A stretch of DNA of 64,000 nt, taken from assembly GCA_003008705.1 (NCBI GenBank), contig PDUO01000046.1, forward strand, positions 341,156-405,155. Reading direction: 5' to 3'. This document shows positions 36,405-47,369 of the stretch, in pieces. The DNA comes from Pezicula radicicola. Lineage: Eukaryota > Ascomycota > Leotiomycetes > Helotiales > Dermateaceae. Position numbers and translations under genes: made by a program. Under the pieces are notes generated by a model. That model ran no database searches, was not told the DNA's origin, and saw nothing but the letters and a program-made list of their open reading frames with translations. Positions within the stretch are counted from its first letter, which is position 1. Each line of letters opens with the position of its first letter.

Positions 36405-37800
36405 CTATTTAGATAGCTCCGCCTCGATTTCAAGCAGCTCGCGCAGAGCCAGCATAAAAGCCTCGCCTTCTGACTCCTTCAGGGGCAGCAGAGGTCTTCG
36501 GGGTGCTATCCCATAGCCGTGCATCTTATGCAAAGCATATTCTGAACATAATCACCGTCAGTACAAAACAAAAAGAAACTCGACTATATGAACTTACTCA
36601 TAGCCCGGATACCCCCGGGTACTGCATCTACATCGGCTTTAGAGAGTATGGCTTGTAGCCTTTTTGCCTGCTGTATCTCATCTTTGGTCGGACAAGGGTT
36701 GTTGCAGAATTTCCAGAGTTTCATCGTGGCTAGAGGAGCAAAGTTAGGTATACCACTGACCGTCCCATGGCCACCACAATGCATCCAGGGAGTAAGGTCT
36801 GCAATGAGACCATCAAGAAGGAGGAATGTAAAGGGTCGATTATTGTTGATAGACGGATCCTCATCGATAGCTGCTGCGAGGCGAATGAGTTTGCCGATAC
36901 TACCCCCGCAACTAAAGTTCGTTGAGATATTAGTGGCAAGAAGTGGAGAGTTTAATGGACAACTTACGTGAGCTTCACACCGCAGAGATTAGGTGCTCTT
37001 TTTATCACCGCCTCGATAACTGCCGAGGACATATCTTGACCAGCCGCATTAGCTGGAAAGTTGTAAAGAAACAGGGGTATCTATTCCGGATGTCAAGTTT
37101 AGCATCATTCCATTAATTTTGCAATGGCTTGAACACACCGGAGAGGCCTCGCATATGTCAACATAGTACTGGATAACCTGTTCCTGATCGGCGTTGAGGC
37201 TAGCGGCATAGTATGCTGGGAGAATAACCAATCCTGCATCTCTAGTAATGGGTTCAAAAGTCAGTAAAGGCATTGTCATTTTTTGGAGGCCAAGAACACA
37301 CGCTCCAGCGTCTGCGGCATCACGAGCTAGCTTGATGGTTTCCCTAGTACTCGATCCACCAACACCGGCCACAATAGGTGTAGAAGCAAGCCCCTCCTGA
37401 TCTAATGTATCCCTAATAAAACGAATGAGAGTCGTCCGCTCATCATGGCTCTGTAAGAAAGCGTAAAGGTTCAATAGATGATGTCTAGAGCCGGTAATTT
37501 CTGCTCACCAGATGCACTGCTTCCCCCAACGATCCCGAACAAACCGGCACTATTTATGAATTCAGTTTGGCAGTTTTCGAGCTTCACTCGCATGGAACAG
37601 CATACCAATACCCTTTGTTGCCAGATCTTGTAAGTAACTTGCGTCAGCCAACCATTCACATAAGGCCAGAAGATGGAGAACTTACTTAAAAGATGCTTCT
37701 TATAGCTGACCAAGTCAAGATCTTGGTTATCGTCAAAGAAGGTGGGCAAAGGTCCATAAACCCCAGGCTTTAGCTCACATGTCTTACGCATAATGGACAT
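36405..37800 (-). CDS. DapA/NAL-superfamily aldolase or lyase
   Basis: Seven exons on the minus strand (37800-37686, 37626-37606, 37549-37509, 37450-37139, 37080-36968, 36911-36598, 36541-36405) join in frame to 350 aa. Family marks: GVYGPLPTFF near the start, PVCSGSLGEAVHLSHDERT (the exon 2-4 joins), IVAGVGGSSTRETIKLA, GLVILPAYYAASL with the conserved Tyr, LFLYNFPANAAGQD, and CGVKLTCG with the Schiff-base Lys. The superfamily includes dihydrodipicolinate synthase, N-acetylneuraminate lyase and fungal 2-keto-3-deoxy-L-galactonate aldolase. Members condense or cleave 2-oxo acids via a lysine imine, and which reaction applies here is not decidable. The gene is divergent from the APC permease at 38331, with a shared 530-bp promoter. 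Exon 2 is only 21 nt. Confidence 0.88.
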
Positions 37801-38330
37801 GGTTGTAAAGTTTCAGTTTGCAGGAGAATCGGGCAAGTGACGTGTAGCTACCAACATGCAAGATTGAGTCTAAGCAAGCCAATTATATCAGTAATAAACG
37901 AACCGAGCACGATAAGTAATTATGTTGGAATAGTCGTATCAGCCGCTGGTGAGAAGTGTTGGATTCAGATGGGATCATAAGCGTCACTCCTCTGTGCGGC
38001 AAACCTGCCGAAGGTCCCGCAGCCCCCTTCAAGTCGGTCAACTCCCTTATCTTGTTGAAGTCCGCTTCGGGCAGCACTCAATTGGCCCTATGACTCGCCT
38101 ATCTCCCCCTATTATAGGCGAACCCCCATTCTCGCAAAAAGGGGTCTTATCAAAAGTAGACATGCCGGACTAAGAGCCGCAATTCCGCTCGCCTGCGTAT
38201 TTGTACCTCTTAACGTGCACTTTTCTTTTTCTATTTGTCTAGACTGTTTCTAAGCCTTGGAATTTCTTGGAACTTGACCCACAACAAGTCCGATTATCGG
38301 TATTCGAATCCATCCTTGCTTACGCGAGCA
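37801..38330. promoter_or_regulatory. Divergent promoter with zinc-cluster-like palindromes
   Basis: The 530 bp between the aldolase and permease starts contains CGGCAAACCTGCCG at 37997-38010 (CGG and CCG arms separated by 8). It also contains CCGATTATCGG at 38290-38300, an everted CCG/CGG palindrome 31 bp before the permease ATG. Zn2Cys6 activators bind paired CGG triplets, so co-regulation is plausible. This is motif inspection only. Confidence 0.35.
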
Positions 38331-41058
38331 ATGTCTTTAGACGAGGTGAGGCGACGAGCAATTGCAGCTCTTGCTTAAAGTTACCTTGCTAATGCTGTGC
38401 TTGTCGCGTGCTTAGAAGAACAAAACCGGTCCTCAGGATGCGAATAATGTAGTTATTAGCCAGAGAACTAGTGCCGACATGTATGCCCTGGAGCCCCAGA
38501 ACAATGGCCTTCAACGTTCGCTAAAGGTACGAACACATGACTCCCAGGGCCTCCTACAAGCTAATGTTGAATGTGTTATGAAAGCCCCGACACATGTAAG
38601 TTCCGACACACCCTGCTTAATTTCCACTCAGGCTCACAGCTCCTACTCAGGCAAATGATTGCTATTGGAGGTGTTATTGTGAGTTAGTCTCGCCTCATTT
38701 CGGTGCTGAGCCCTAATTTGTTGTATAGGGTACTGGTCTCTTTCTAGGCACAGCTAGCGATCTGGAGCATGGAGGTCCGGCAGGTTTGTTAATTGGATAC
38801 TGCATCATGGCTTCCCTGCTGTATTCTGTTATGGTGAGCTATGGACCTTGGTCGCGTTTGCTCCTCCGTCTCGCTAACACGTTTGTGATTAACAGGTTGC
38901 TTTAGGTGAAATGGTTTCGCAATTTCCTATTCCAGGTGGCCAATTTGCCCTGGCTGGTCGTTTTGTAGCTCCGGAATTGGGCTTTGCCATGGGTGTCCTG
39001 TATTGGTATAAGTATGTTTTTTTTTCTTTTCCTTTTATGAGTGACAGTATACTAATGATAATTCAATAGCTACATTAGTATGTTGGAATTTGTGCATTAT
39101 TAGTTGATTTACTACTGACTTAGAAATCCAGTCGTACTTCCTGCCGAACTGTCTGCGGCATCTGTTTTAATCTCGTACTGGACCCCCGCAGGTCAGACTG
39201 ACTCCACTTGCACCACCGGAATATGTAGCAACGCAATGTGGGTGGGCCTTATGCTCATTGTAGTGGTCAGTAACTTCCTGGATTGTAGGAATGGTGCACT
39301 AATTCTATGACACAACAACAGTGGGCCATCAACTTTGGAGGTACTCGCGTATTTGGTGAAATGGAGTTCTGGTTCTGTTCGATCAAGGTCCGTTAGATAG
39401 GTAAAAGTCCTAGAATACAATGCTGATCTAGAATGGCAGGTCATTACTATCATCGGTCTGATCCTTGTGGGCATTATCATCACCGCAGGTGGTGGACCCA
39501 ATCATGAAACTATTGGCTTCCGCTTCTGGAATGAAACTGGTGGCTTTGTTCAGTATAGTGGGATACGTAAGAACTCACTGCCTCTACTCGCGCAACAAAA
39601 TCTGACAATAGCTATTTTGTAGCTGGCGCTAAAGGACGCTTCCTGGGCTTTTTCAGTGGTATGTGATTATCTACTCTTCTGGCAGTCTCGAAAATACTTA
39701 TTTTATGGTGGCGCAGTTTTGATCAGCGCTGCTTTTGCATTTATTGGCACCGAAATCACTGCAATTGCTGCTGCTGAAACTGCCAACGTAAGTCTCGGAG
39801 CTTTTCCCGGCGTGACTGTAACTCACAGTTATTGTTTGCTAGCCTAGACGTACTGTCCCTCGTGCTATCAAGAGCGTATGGATCAGGCTCGTACTGTGTA
39901 GGTCTTCCAGAATATGTGTTGGAGTACTCAGCTAATTGTTCTGCGACATAGTCTATCTCTGCAGTGCCTTCCTCGTGAGCACAATAATATCCCGCTTGTC
40001 CCACAACTACTGATTTATACGTCCTGCTAGATTGGAATGTTAGTTTCGCCATCCGATCCATCTCTCAATCTTGCATCCACTGCGGCCAAGAGTCCCTTCG
40101 TCATCGCTATCGAGGTAAACTATCTCATCTTTCACTGTCTTGATTTTTTGCGCTTATATATTACTCTAGAACGCTGGAATTACTGTCTTACCATCTATTA
40201 TCAATGCAGCATTACTCACTAGTGCCTGGTCGGCTGGGTGCGCTGATCTTTATGTCTCCTCTCGCACTCTTTATGGCCTTTGCTCTAGAGGTCATATGCC
40301 CAAGTTCCTCGGCAAGACGAGAAAGGATGGTCTTCCTTGGGTCTGTGTCCTTGTCTGCGGTGCCTTCTCCCTGCTCTCGTTCATGGCGGCAGACAATCAT
40401 GGAGAGGCTGGAACGGTTTTTGGTTATTGTAAGATAGATAACCTCCTCGAGTTTGATGTGATCTTTCAATCTACTAATCTATTCTCCTTCTAGTCTCGAA
40501 TATGACTGCCATCTGTGGTATGATCTCATGGGCTGGGATTCTCTGGACTAGTATCCGTTGGAATAGGGGGTTAAAGGTCCAGGGGATTGATCGAAGTACT
40601 CTCGCTTACAGAGCGCCGTTGCAGCCATACTTGAGCTATTGTGAGTTGAAGCGGGAAAGTTTTAAGTGACATTGACTAATGCGTAGCTCCTAGACGGGTT
40701 TTCAGTCTGTATTATGGTTATCATTTTCGGTGGCTTCACTTCTTTTAGTAAGTCAAAGTTCGCATTTGCGGACATACAGTTGTTTTGCTAACACACCATA
40801 GTCCATACATTCGATGTATCGTCGTTTATCACAACATACTTCCCAATCCCCTTCTTTGCAGTCTTGTTCTTTGGTTACAAACTCTGGCATAAAACCAAGA
40901 TTATCAACTATGCAGAGATTGATTTTGTAACCGGCTCCTCTATAGATATCCCCAATGAGGTATGTTGCAACATAGATTAGTAGCAATCAGCGCTGACTTT
41001 TCACTCTTGATAGCCCGCTCCACAGAGCCTATGGAAGAAACTCGCAGAAAATATATAA
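38331..41058 (+). CDS. APC-family amino-acid permease (20 exons)
   Basis: Exons: 38331-38345, 38416-38526, 38585-38595, 38651-38678, 38729-38833, 38896-39011, 39070-39077, 39132-39265, 39322-39387, 39440-39566, 39623-39658, 39717-39787, 39843-39897, 39952-39974, 40031-40114, 40170-40428, 40494-40640, 40694-40747, 40802-40959, 41014-41058. They total 1,653 nt, 550 aa, in frame. Yeast-type permease marks appear: LKPRHMQMIAIGGVIGTGLF at helix 1, GGQFALAGRFV, WYNYIIVLPAELSAA, GTEITAIAAAETANPRRTVP, then DLYVSSRTLYGL and GKTRKDGLPW. About twelve hydrophobic helices are expected, with a proton-coupled plasma-membrane importer role. Micro-exons of 11 and 8 nt are required to keep the conserved motifs. 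Substrate unknown. Confidence 0.9.
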
Positions 41059-41675
41059 ATAAAGGAGCAGTGTCATCTAACTTTGTATGGATATTACTCA
41101 ATTTTAATAGCTTTGTGAAAGAATAATGTAACTGTGTTAAACACATTTACACACTATGTATAGAGAAATCTCTACAATGTTAGTACTAATACTATAGACC
41201 AGAACCACTGAATGAAGTATACACAAAAGTACTATAGCATTTACATTGCAAATTCAGATTTACTAGAGAAAGACTTTTATTTACAACATTAGTTGTGTCT
41301 TTTTTGTCTTAAGTGGGATTATTTTTCGGTTTTCAGTCCTAGCCCTAGGTAACATCTCGCTAATATGGTTGTGTAATATACGTTAGAATGCCGTCATTGC
41401 AAGGAATACACAGCATTCATAGAACTGTACTACCGTACGGGTCCGAGGCCATGTTGTTTGTATGTCCTCATCTGCAGCTACATTCCGCCATAATGTTATT
41501 CGCTAACTTACCAAAAGTGGCCATGTACAGCTGTTGTAGATCCATCGTGCCTCTCCAAGAAGCGAAATACTATAGAACTTTCTCATAGGACACCACTATC
41601 AGTCTCCTTTGCAGTATGAACTCCTAGTTCTTACTTTTTAAACTTTCACTGTCTTCAAAACTCCATTTATCCATC
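41059..41675. other. Intergenic, no gene seen
   Basis: AT-leaning 3' flank of the permease and promoter of the MFS gene. The MFS ATG follows TTTATCCATC. Confidence 0.4.
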
Positions 41676-43795
41676 ATGAGTCAGAAACAACCTACCACGA
41701 AAGTCAACGACTTAGCCGAATATTCTATTTCAGATACCGGAAATAGCTCTCGTGAGAGCCTTCAAAATTCTGCGCGAGCACAAGTTCGACCCCACACAGA
41801 TGCTGTAGCAGATACAACAGTAGAGTTCCTAGATACTTTCACGCCTGATGATGAAAGGGCAATCATGCGAAAAGTCGATTGGAGACTGCTTCCAATGATA
41901 GCTCTACTCTTTCTAATTAAGCAGGTATATTCTCCCCTAGAAAATGACAAGGTATGATTTAATGGGCCTTTCAGATCGATGTAGCCAACGCAGCGAGTGT
42001 CAAAGTGATGCAAGTTGGCGACCCACGAAATATCCTCATGGAGCTTCATATGACAGCAGACCAGTATAACTGGGTCTCCTCTATCTATTATGTTTGTAAA
42101 AATATTCCTTACTCAAGACCTTCCAATAGGTTAATCTAACACTAGATCGCTTATATCGTTTTTGAGCTGCCTAGCAATGTCTTTCTGAAGCACATGAGTC
42201 CCAGGGTATTTCAGACGCGGATTGTTTTCTCTTGGGGTGCAGTGCTCGCTTGTCACGCTGCTGTAAAAAATAAGGAAGGCCTCTACGTGGCACGCTTTTT
42301 CCTTGGAATGATGGAAGCCGGTATGTTTCCTGGCGTCGTAACCCATATTTGCAGCTGGTACAGGAGCGATGAGATGGGGAAACCTATTGTAGCAGGATTC
42401 ATCTTCAGTCAAGCGTCAGGAATCATTGGGTCTTTGCTTTGCTATGGTATTTCGTACATGAATTCTCTTGGTGGTTTAAGCGGCTGGCAATGGTAAGTAC
42501 ACCAAATACCCCAAATTTTGCCACAATGCTCTATTATTACTTTTGACTAATTACTCCGTCTGTACAGGGTCTATCTGCTTGAGGGTCTCATTACCATGGT
42601 ATTTGCTGGCGTTATCTGGATATTCATGCCTGATTATCCCAAGTCTAAGCGTACTGCAAAGTGGTTAACACCTCGGGAGCAAGACTTTGTTGAACTTAGG
42701 CTATCTGAAAATGCGCCAAAAACGGATGACCCTGCTTTTTCAAAGCAAGAGGCGATTTTATCGCTTAAGGATATCCGACTATGGTCATTCATGCTTTCTC
42801 AGGTACTTGTTCAATGTTGTTTTACTTAAACTTCGCTAACACATAGTGGACCTTGGTTAATCTTGGTGGGTATGGTCTGACATGGTTCTTAGTACGTATA
42901 GAATATAAAGCTGGCCCTTTAAATCCTCACGAAGTACTGACGTTGAATTCAGCCAACAATTACAACCAACTTGGGCTTTGCAGGGCTTCCCCGTAACCAA
43001 TTACTCAACATAGTAAGTTCATGCAAACCGCCAAAACCAAGTTTTGGGGCTGATACTAATAGTTTCATAGCCCCCAGCGGCTGCCACAATGCTCTTCCAA
43101 TTACTTCTTCACTGGTTTATGAGAAGAGCCTACATAACAAGACCCTTTCTCATAATACTCAGTACGCCTCTTTTTCTTTTTTTTCTCTTTTTCTTTTCTT
43201 GTCCTGCACCCCGGGACTATATATTTGGCTAACGAATTAGTAATCCTGGCTCAAATTGTCTGCTTCCTACTGTTTATAGTGGTCGACAAGAAGATTGGGA
43301 TCTATGTCGCCTGCATAGTTGGGAGCGCAGCGTACAGCGGATATTTTATTCCATTTTGGCCTTGTATGTCACTAAATTCAGCCTCGTCTGTGAAACCATG
43401 TTGAATAAAATTTACTAATCACTTATGTCACAGGGCGATCATCGACCCTAAAAGGTAGCACTGGGACGGCATTCACACTTGCACTCCAAACATCTGTTGC
43501 ACAAGCAGGCGGCGTTATTGGACCCCAGCTCTTCCAATCTAAATGGGCATACAATGGCTACAAAACCTCCTTTGCTATCTGCCTCGCAGCCATCGTAGCA
43601 TCTCTTTTCGCGAACCTGTACACTTGGTATTTAACGCGAAATGTAGAATATGATGTCCGGCGCATTCGACGTGAGCGAATCAAGGCGGAGAAAACTGGTC
43701 GTCTATTCGTCGAGGATGACATCAAGGTCTTCCATGAACGTGAATTCTTCTCGAAGACTCTGAAGAAGGGACAGGTTCCGGAGGTTTTAGTCTAG
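41676..43795 (+). CDS. MFS transporter, allantoate/anion:cation symporter (Dal5-like) type
   Basis: Nine exons (41676-41924, 41975-42091, 42146-42492, 42568-42802, 42847-42891, 42953-43012, 43071-43161, 43241-43363, 43434-43795) join in frame to 542 aa. After an 80-residue polar N-terminus, the sequence follows the family plan: VDWRLLPMIALLFLIKQIDV, QYNWVSSIYYIAYIVFELPS, GLYVARFFLGMMEAGMFPGV, SWYRSDEMGKPI, GWQWVYLLEG, a long central loop, PRNQLLNIPPAA and the final helices. Exon joins rebuild the expected motifs exactly. Dal5-type carriers import allantoate, carboxylates or small organic anions with protons. Its position beside an amino-acid permease and a TauD enzyme suggests a nitrogen- or sulfur-containing substrate, which is inference. 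Confidence 0.9.
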
Positions 43796-44471
43796 GCGTG
43801 TAAAAGTGGTCCTATTGCAAGGCTCTTAGCGCACAGTAATACACCTTGAAAAGTATCCCATAGAGTAGTCATAGACAGAAGTCTCCATAAGAGGTTTTTA
43901 GAATCCGCGTTATAAATTTTGCACGTGAAAGCTGTTCCATCAGTTGATCACTTTGCTAATGCTCGCTTATCGTACTTGAAGTCGATGGTGTGCTCCTCCC
44001 AGGATATTTCACCACAACACGCTCCTAAGATAGGACCCCAACATGGCGCAATTCTCCACCCCATCTTCGCAAACAAACTATGGCTTAACCATGGAAATCG
44101 AACTCATCGAAGTCTTCTATCTGTGCCGATAACCCGCGAGTAGCATGTGGTCGGTAATTGCTCTTATCTCCGGAACGGAATGGTCACCACTGAGTGGCAT
44201 TTTTTGCATTCTAGTAAGTCCAATTCCTCCAATAAATTTGGGGCATGATGTCGTTATTCCAGATGGTTCTGATCCCATTAGAGATGAAACGCTGCCTTAC
44301 AGTGTATATAGATATAGCTGAGAGGCGAATGACGAAGTGAATAAAAGGTCTTAACATAAACAACACCTTCTCACCTCAAACTTCTGCTCACGCATTCCAC
44401 TTCTCTAACAAGCAGTAATTTTATGGTTCTTATTCTTGCAATAAAAACTGGGCTCTAGAAGCAATTTCAAC
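43796..44471. other. Intergenic, no gene seen
   Basis: 3' flank of the MFS gene and promoter of the dioxygenase. Only out-of-context short ORFs. Confidence 0.4.
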
Positions 44472-45940
44472 ATGGCTCCATCCATTTCACAGCTACCACA
44501 CGAGGCTTCCACTGTCATCCGAGAAAAGATCTCGTCTACTTCAAAGGAGAGTTCCGCGTCGACAGACCATGAACAGACTCCTACCTCGAAAGAGACCTCT
44601 GTAGAGACGCCCCGTGTCAAAAGACAAATAGATATAGAAGGAGGAAAGACTGACGCATCGGTAAGCACCTCGCTGAGCCACGATTTAGGTTCATAAATGT
44701 CTGGTTGGTGAACAAAGGTTGAGTTGCAGTATTTGATATTTAATTCAGCCAATTTGCGGTTTTTCACTTTAATTTCTTCGTAATTTTGTAATATGGAGCC
44801 CTGACAAACTAACTATCCCCCAGTATCCCCAATATCTCCCAACGTGGAACCACGGCCAGAAATACCCACCCTTGGAACCATTTGCTCACACAGAGCACGG
44901 CAAGGATGCTGACCCAACTTTCAAAGAACTTCTCCCAGAAGGTAGCAAGATCCAAAAGCTGGCCCCAAGTATTGGCTCGGAGGTTACAGGGGTACAACTT
45001 AGCAAGCTCAGTCCCGCTGGTAAAGATCAACTAGCTCTTCTTGTGGCCCAACGCAAGGTTGTCGCTTTTCGCGACCAGGATTTTGCAGATCTACCACTCC
45101 AAGAAGCTCTTGACTTTGGAGGGTATTTCGGACGCCATCACATCCATCCAACTAGTGGAAGTCCAGAAAGCTTTCCTGAATTACATATCGTCCATCGCTA
45201 TGGTGCCGATGGAAATCATTTAGATCTGTACCTTTCAGACCGCAACAGTAGCGTCAGTTGGCACTCGGACGTAACGTATGAGGCCCAGACTCCAGGAACA
45301 ACCTTTTTGTATATCTTCGATACACCTGAAGTTGGGGGTGATACTGTGTTTGCTAGTCAGGTAGAGGCATACAACCGATTGTCAGAACCACTGAAAGAAA
45401 GGCTACATGGATTGAAAGCTGTGCACTCGGGCTTTGAGCAAGCCAAGGCAAGTCTGGACCGCGATGGTGTTGTGAGACGCGAACCTATCAAAAATGAGCA
45501 TCCCATTGTCCGAACTCATCCAGCAACAGGAGAGAAGGCACTTTTTATCAACCCTGGGTGTAAGTCTTTTCGTGAATTCCTTCAGTTTGTTTTCGAAACT
45601 AGGGCTAATCCTCGATAAGTTACTCGCAGTATCGTGGGTCTGAAGAAAGAGGAATCAGAAGCGCTCCTTGATTTCCTGTTCAAGCATATCAGCCGTGGAG
45701 TAGACTACCAAGTCCGCGTCAAGTGGGCACCAAGGACTGTCGTTGTTTGGGACGTGAGTTTTTAGTCCCTTCTTTCTTATAATTAATGCTGAATTAAGTG
45801 AGTAGAATCGCATTACAGTCCACTCAGCGACTGCTGATTGGTCGACTGGGGAACGCCGCCATCTGGCAAGAATTACACCTCAAGCCGAGATCCCCTTTGA
45901 GACACCTTATGTGAAGAAGGAAGTAGAGGTTAAGGTTTGA
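44472..45940 (+). CDS. TauD/TfdA-family Fe(II)/2-oxoglutarate dioxygenase
   Basis: Four exons (44472-44660, 44824-45559, 45620-45753, 45806-45940) give 397 aa. After a Ser/Thr-rich N-terminus come YPQYLPTWNHGQKYPPLEPF and a cupin core. The metal site is SVSWHSDVTYEAQTPGTTFL (His and Asp of the HxD triad), with the distal His in NRITVHSATADW and the 2-oxoglutarate-binding Arg in ERRHLARITP. Fungal relatives such as yeast Jlp1 oxidise sulfonates or aryloxyacids to release sulfite or an alcohol. The exon 2/3 junction uses an AAG acceptor at 45617-45619 and restores NPGFTRSIVGL. It follows the MFS gene on the same strand, fitting a catabolic pair. The substrate is not known. Confidence 0.9.
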
Positions 45941-46370
45941 ATGCTTTGAGAGATCACTTTAGGGCTCTAAACACACATGTACTTGCTTTAGTAAACTATA
46001 TGTTTGTTTTTATACCTACTAGATTATACAACCATTTATTCTTGTAAATGTACAAACTGCTCTTTAGTAGATTACTGTTCAGTTACAAACTTTACACACA
46101 ACTCGCTTATAAATTTATGGTCTATCTGTATTGTCTCTCTCTATCCCTTCTTTTTAATCTCCTCTCTAATGATTATAACTTATAGCTAATAGTAATTATA
46201 TTAGTGTCTTAGGTCTATATAGTGGATCTTTGTTTAGAACCATAAGCATAGTAGATAAAAAAAAGTGAAAAGGCATCCAGAATGCTGTTACCAAGGTATA
46301 ATCAAATTATGCTCATAAAATTGACACTTTTCCTAACTAGTTTCTCTAAATCACACTTCTATAGACTCCC
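45941..46370. other. AT-rich spacer between convergent genes
   Basis: No coding signal. Local TA-rich sequence carries the 3' ends of the dioxygenase and the SDR. Confidence 0.4.
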
Positions 46371-47369
46371 TCATTGCCCATCCTCCAACCCCACCAGCCT
46401 TAAGGATACTTCCCACAGCTTCCTCGCCTTCTCCTTATCATAAGCCCACGGCGCATATCCCGCCGCAAATACCCCCTGACTTTGATCCCACTCCCCAATG
46501 ATCTGGCAATCTTCAAGATACTTCCCACCCATGCCCTCCAAAGCCTTCGCAGTAGCCGCCCACGTCGTCGTCGCCGCTCCCTGCTCCGGACTTTTGAATA
46601 TCTTACTTAGATGCGGATCCTCCTTCCAAGACTCCTTTGACCCCTCGGGCAGATGCTGCATTAGATCTGTCGCTACACCACCGGGCTGAATGCTGAATGC
46701 ATGCAACCCCTGACTCCCATACCGTCGTTCGATCTCATTCGCGGTCCAGAGATCTGCCGTTTTAGATGCGCCGTATGCAGTCCAGGGGTCGTAGTTTCCT
46801 TCGAAGTTGAGATTGTCGAAGTTCAACTCAGACATGTGGTGCGCGACTGACGAGAGGATCACGGCGCGGGAGGGGAATTCTGGTGTCGCGCCAGACAGCA
46901 AAGCAGGCCTCAGCAGATTGAAGAGCAAGAAGTGCGCGAGATGATTGGTGCCGAACTGAATCTCAAACCCGTCTTCAGTCCTACCTTCAGGAGTAGCCAT
47001 AACGCCGGCATTTGCGATAAAAATATTGAGCGTCGAAGAGCTAGCAAGGAAATCAGAAGCGCATTTCCGCACGCTGGTGAGGGAGTTGAGATCGAGGTGG
47101 AGGAGATGCACTCGTGGGGAGGAGGCGAGTTTGCCGAGTGCTGTGGTAGCTTTGGAGAGGTTTCGTGCTGCGAGGTAGAGGGTAGCACCGGTTTCGAAGA
47201 GGGCGCGGGCGGTTTCTACCCCGAGGCCTGCAGAGGCGCCGGTGATGAGGATAGTTTTGCCAGGAAACTTGTTCTCGAGACCTTCGTCTTTGATAATTTG
47301 CAAGGCAGTTGGACGAGCATCTCCTGGACCTTGAGGGTTCTGGTGGACAACGACGTACTTCGTGGCCAT
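46371..47369 (-). CDS. Short-chain dehydrogenase/reductase (retinol-dehydrogenase-like)
   Basis: A single-exon 332-aa protein. The NAD(P)-binding Rossmann motif is ILITGASAGLG (about residues 40-50). The structural NAG motif is IANAGVMAT. The catalytic Ser lies in VILSSVAHHM, and the active site is YGASK (Tyr/Lys). QPGGVATDL follows at the C-terminal cofactor loop. The length and these features fit classical/extended SDRs of the WW-domain-oxidoreductase and retinol-dehydrogenase kind. In fungi these often reduce or oxidise carbonyls in secondary or catabolic metabolism. It is convergent with the dioxygenase gene, so membership of the same pathway is possible but not shown. GC content and codon use look higher in GC than the neighbouring cluster genes. 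Confidence 0.9.
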   Translation of the reverse strand: MATKYVVVHQNPQGPGDARPTALQIIKDEGLENKFPGKTILITGASAGLGVETARALFETGATLYLAARNLSKATTALGKLASSPRVHLLHLDLNSLTSVRKCASDFLASSSTLNIFIANAGVMATPEGRTEDGFEIQFGTNHLAHFLLFNLLRPALLSGATPEFPSRAVILSSVAHHMSELNFDNLNFEGNYDPWTAYGASKTADLWTANEIERRYGSQGLHAFSIQPGGVATDLMQHLPEGSKESWKEDPHLSKIFKSPEQGAATTTWAATAKALEGMGGKYLEDCQIIGEWDQSQGVFAAGYAPWAYDKEKARKLWEVSLRLVGLEDGQ

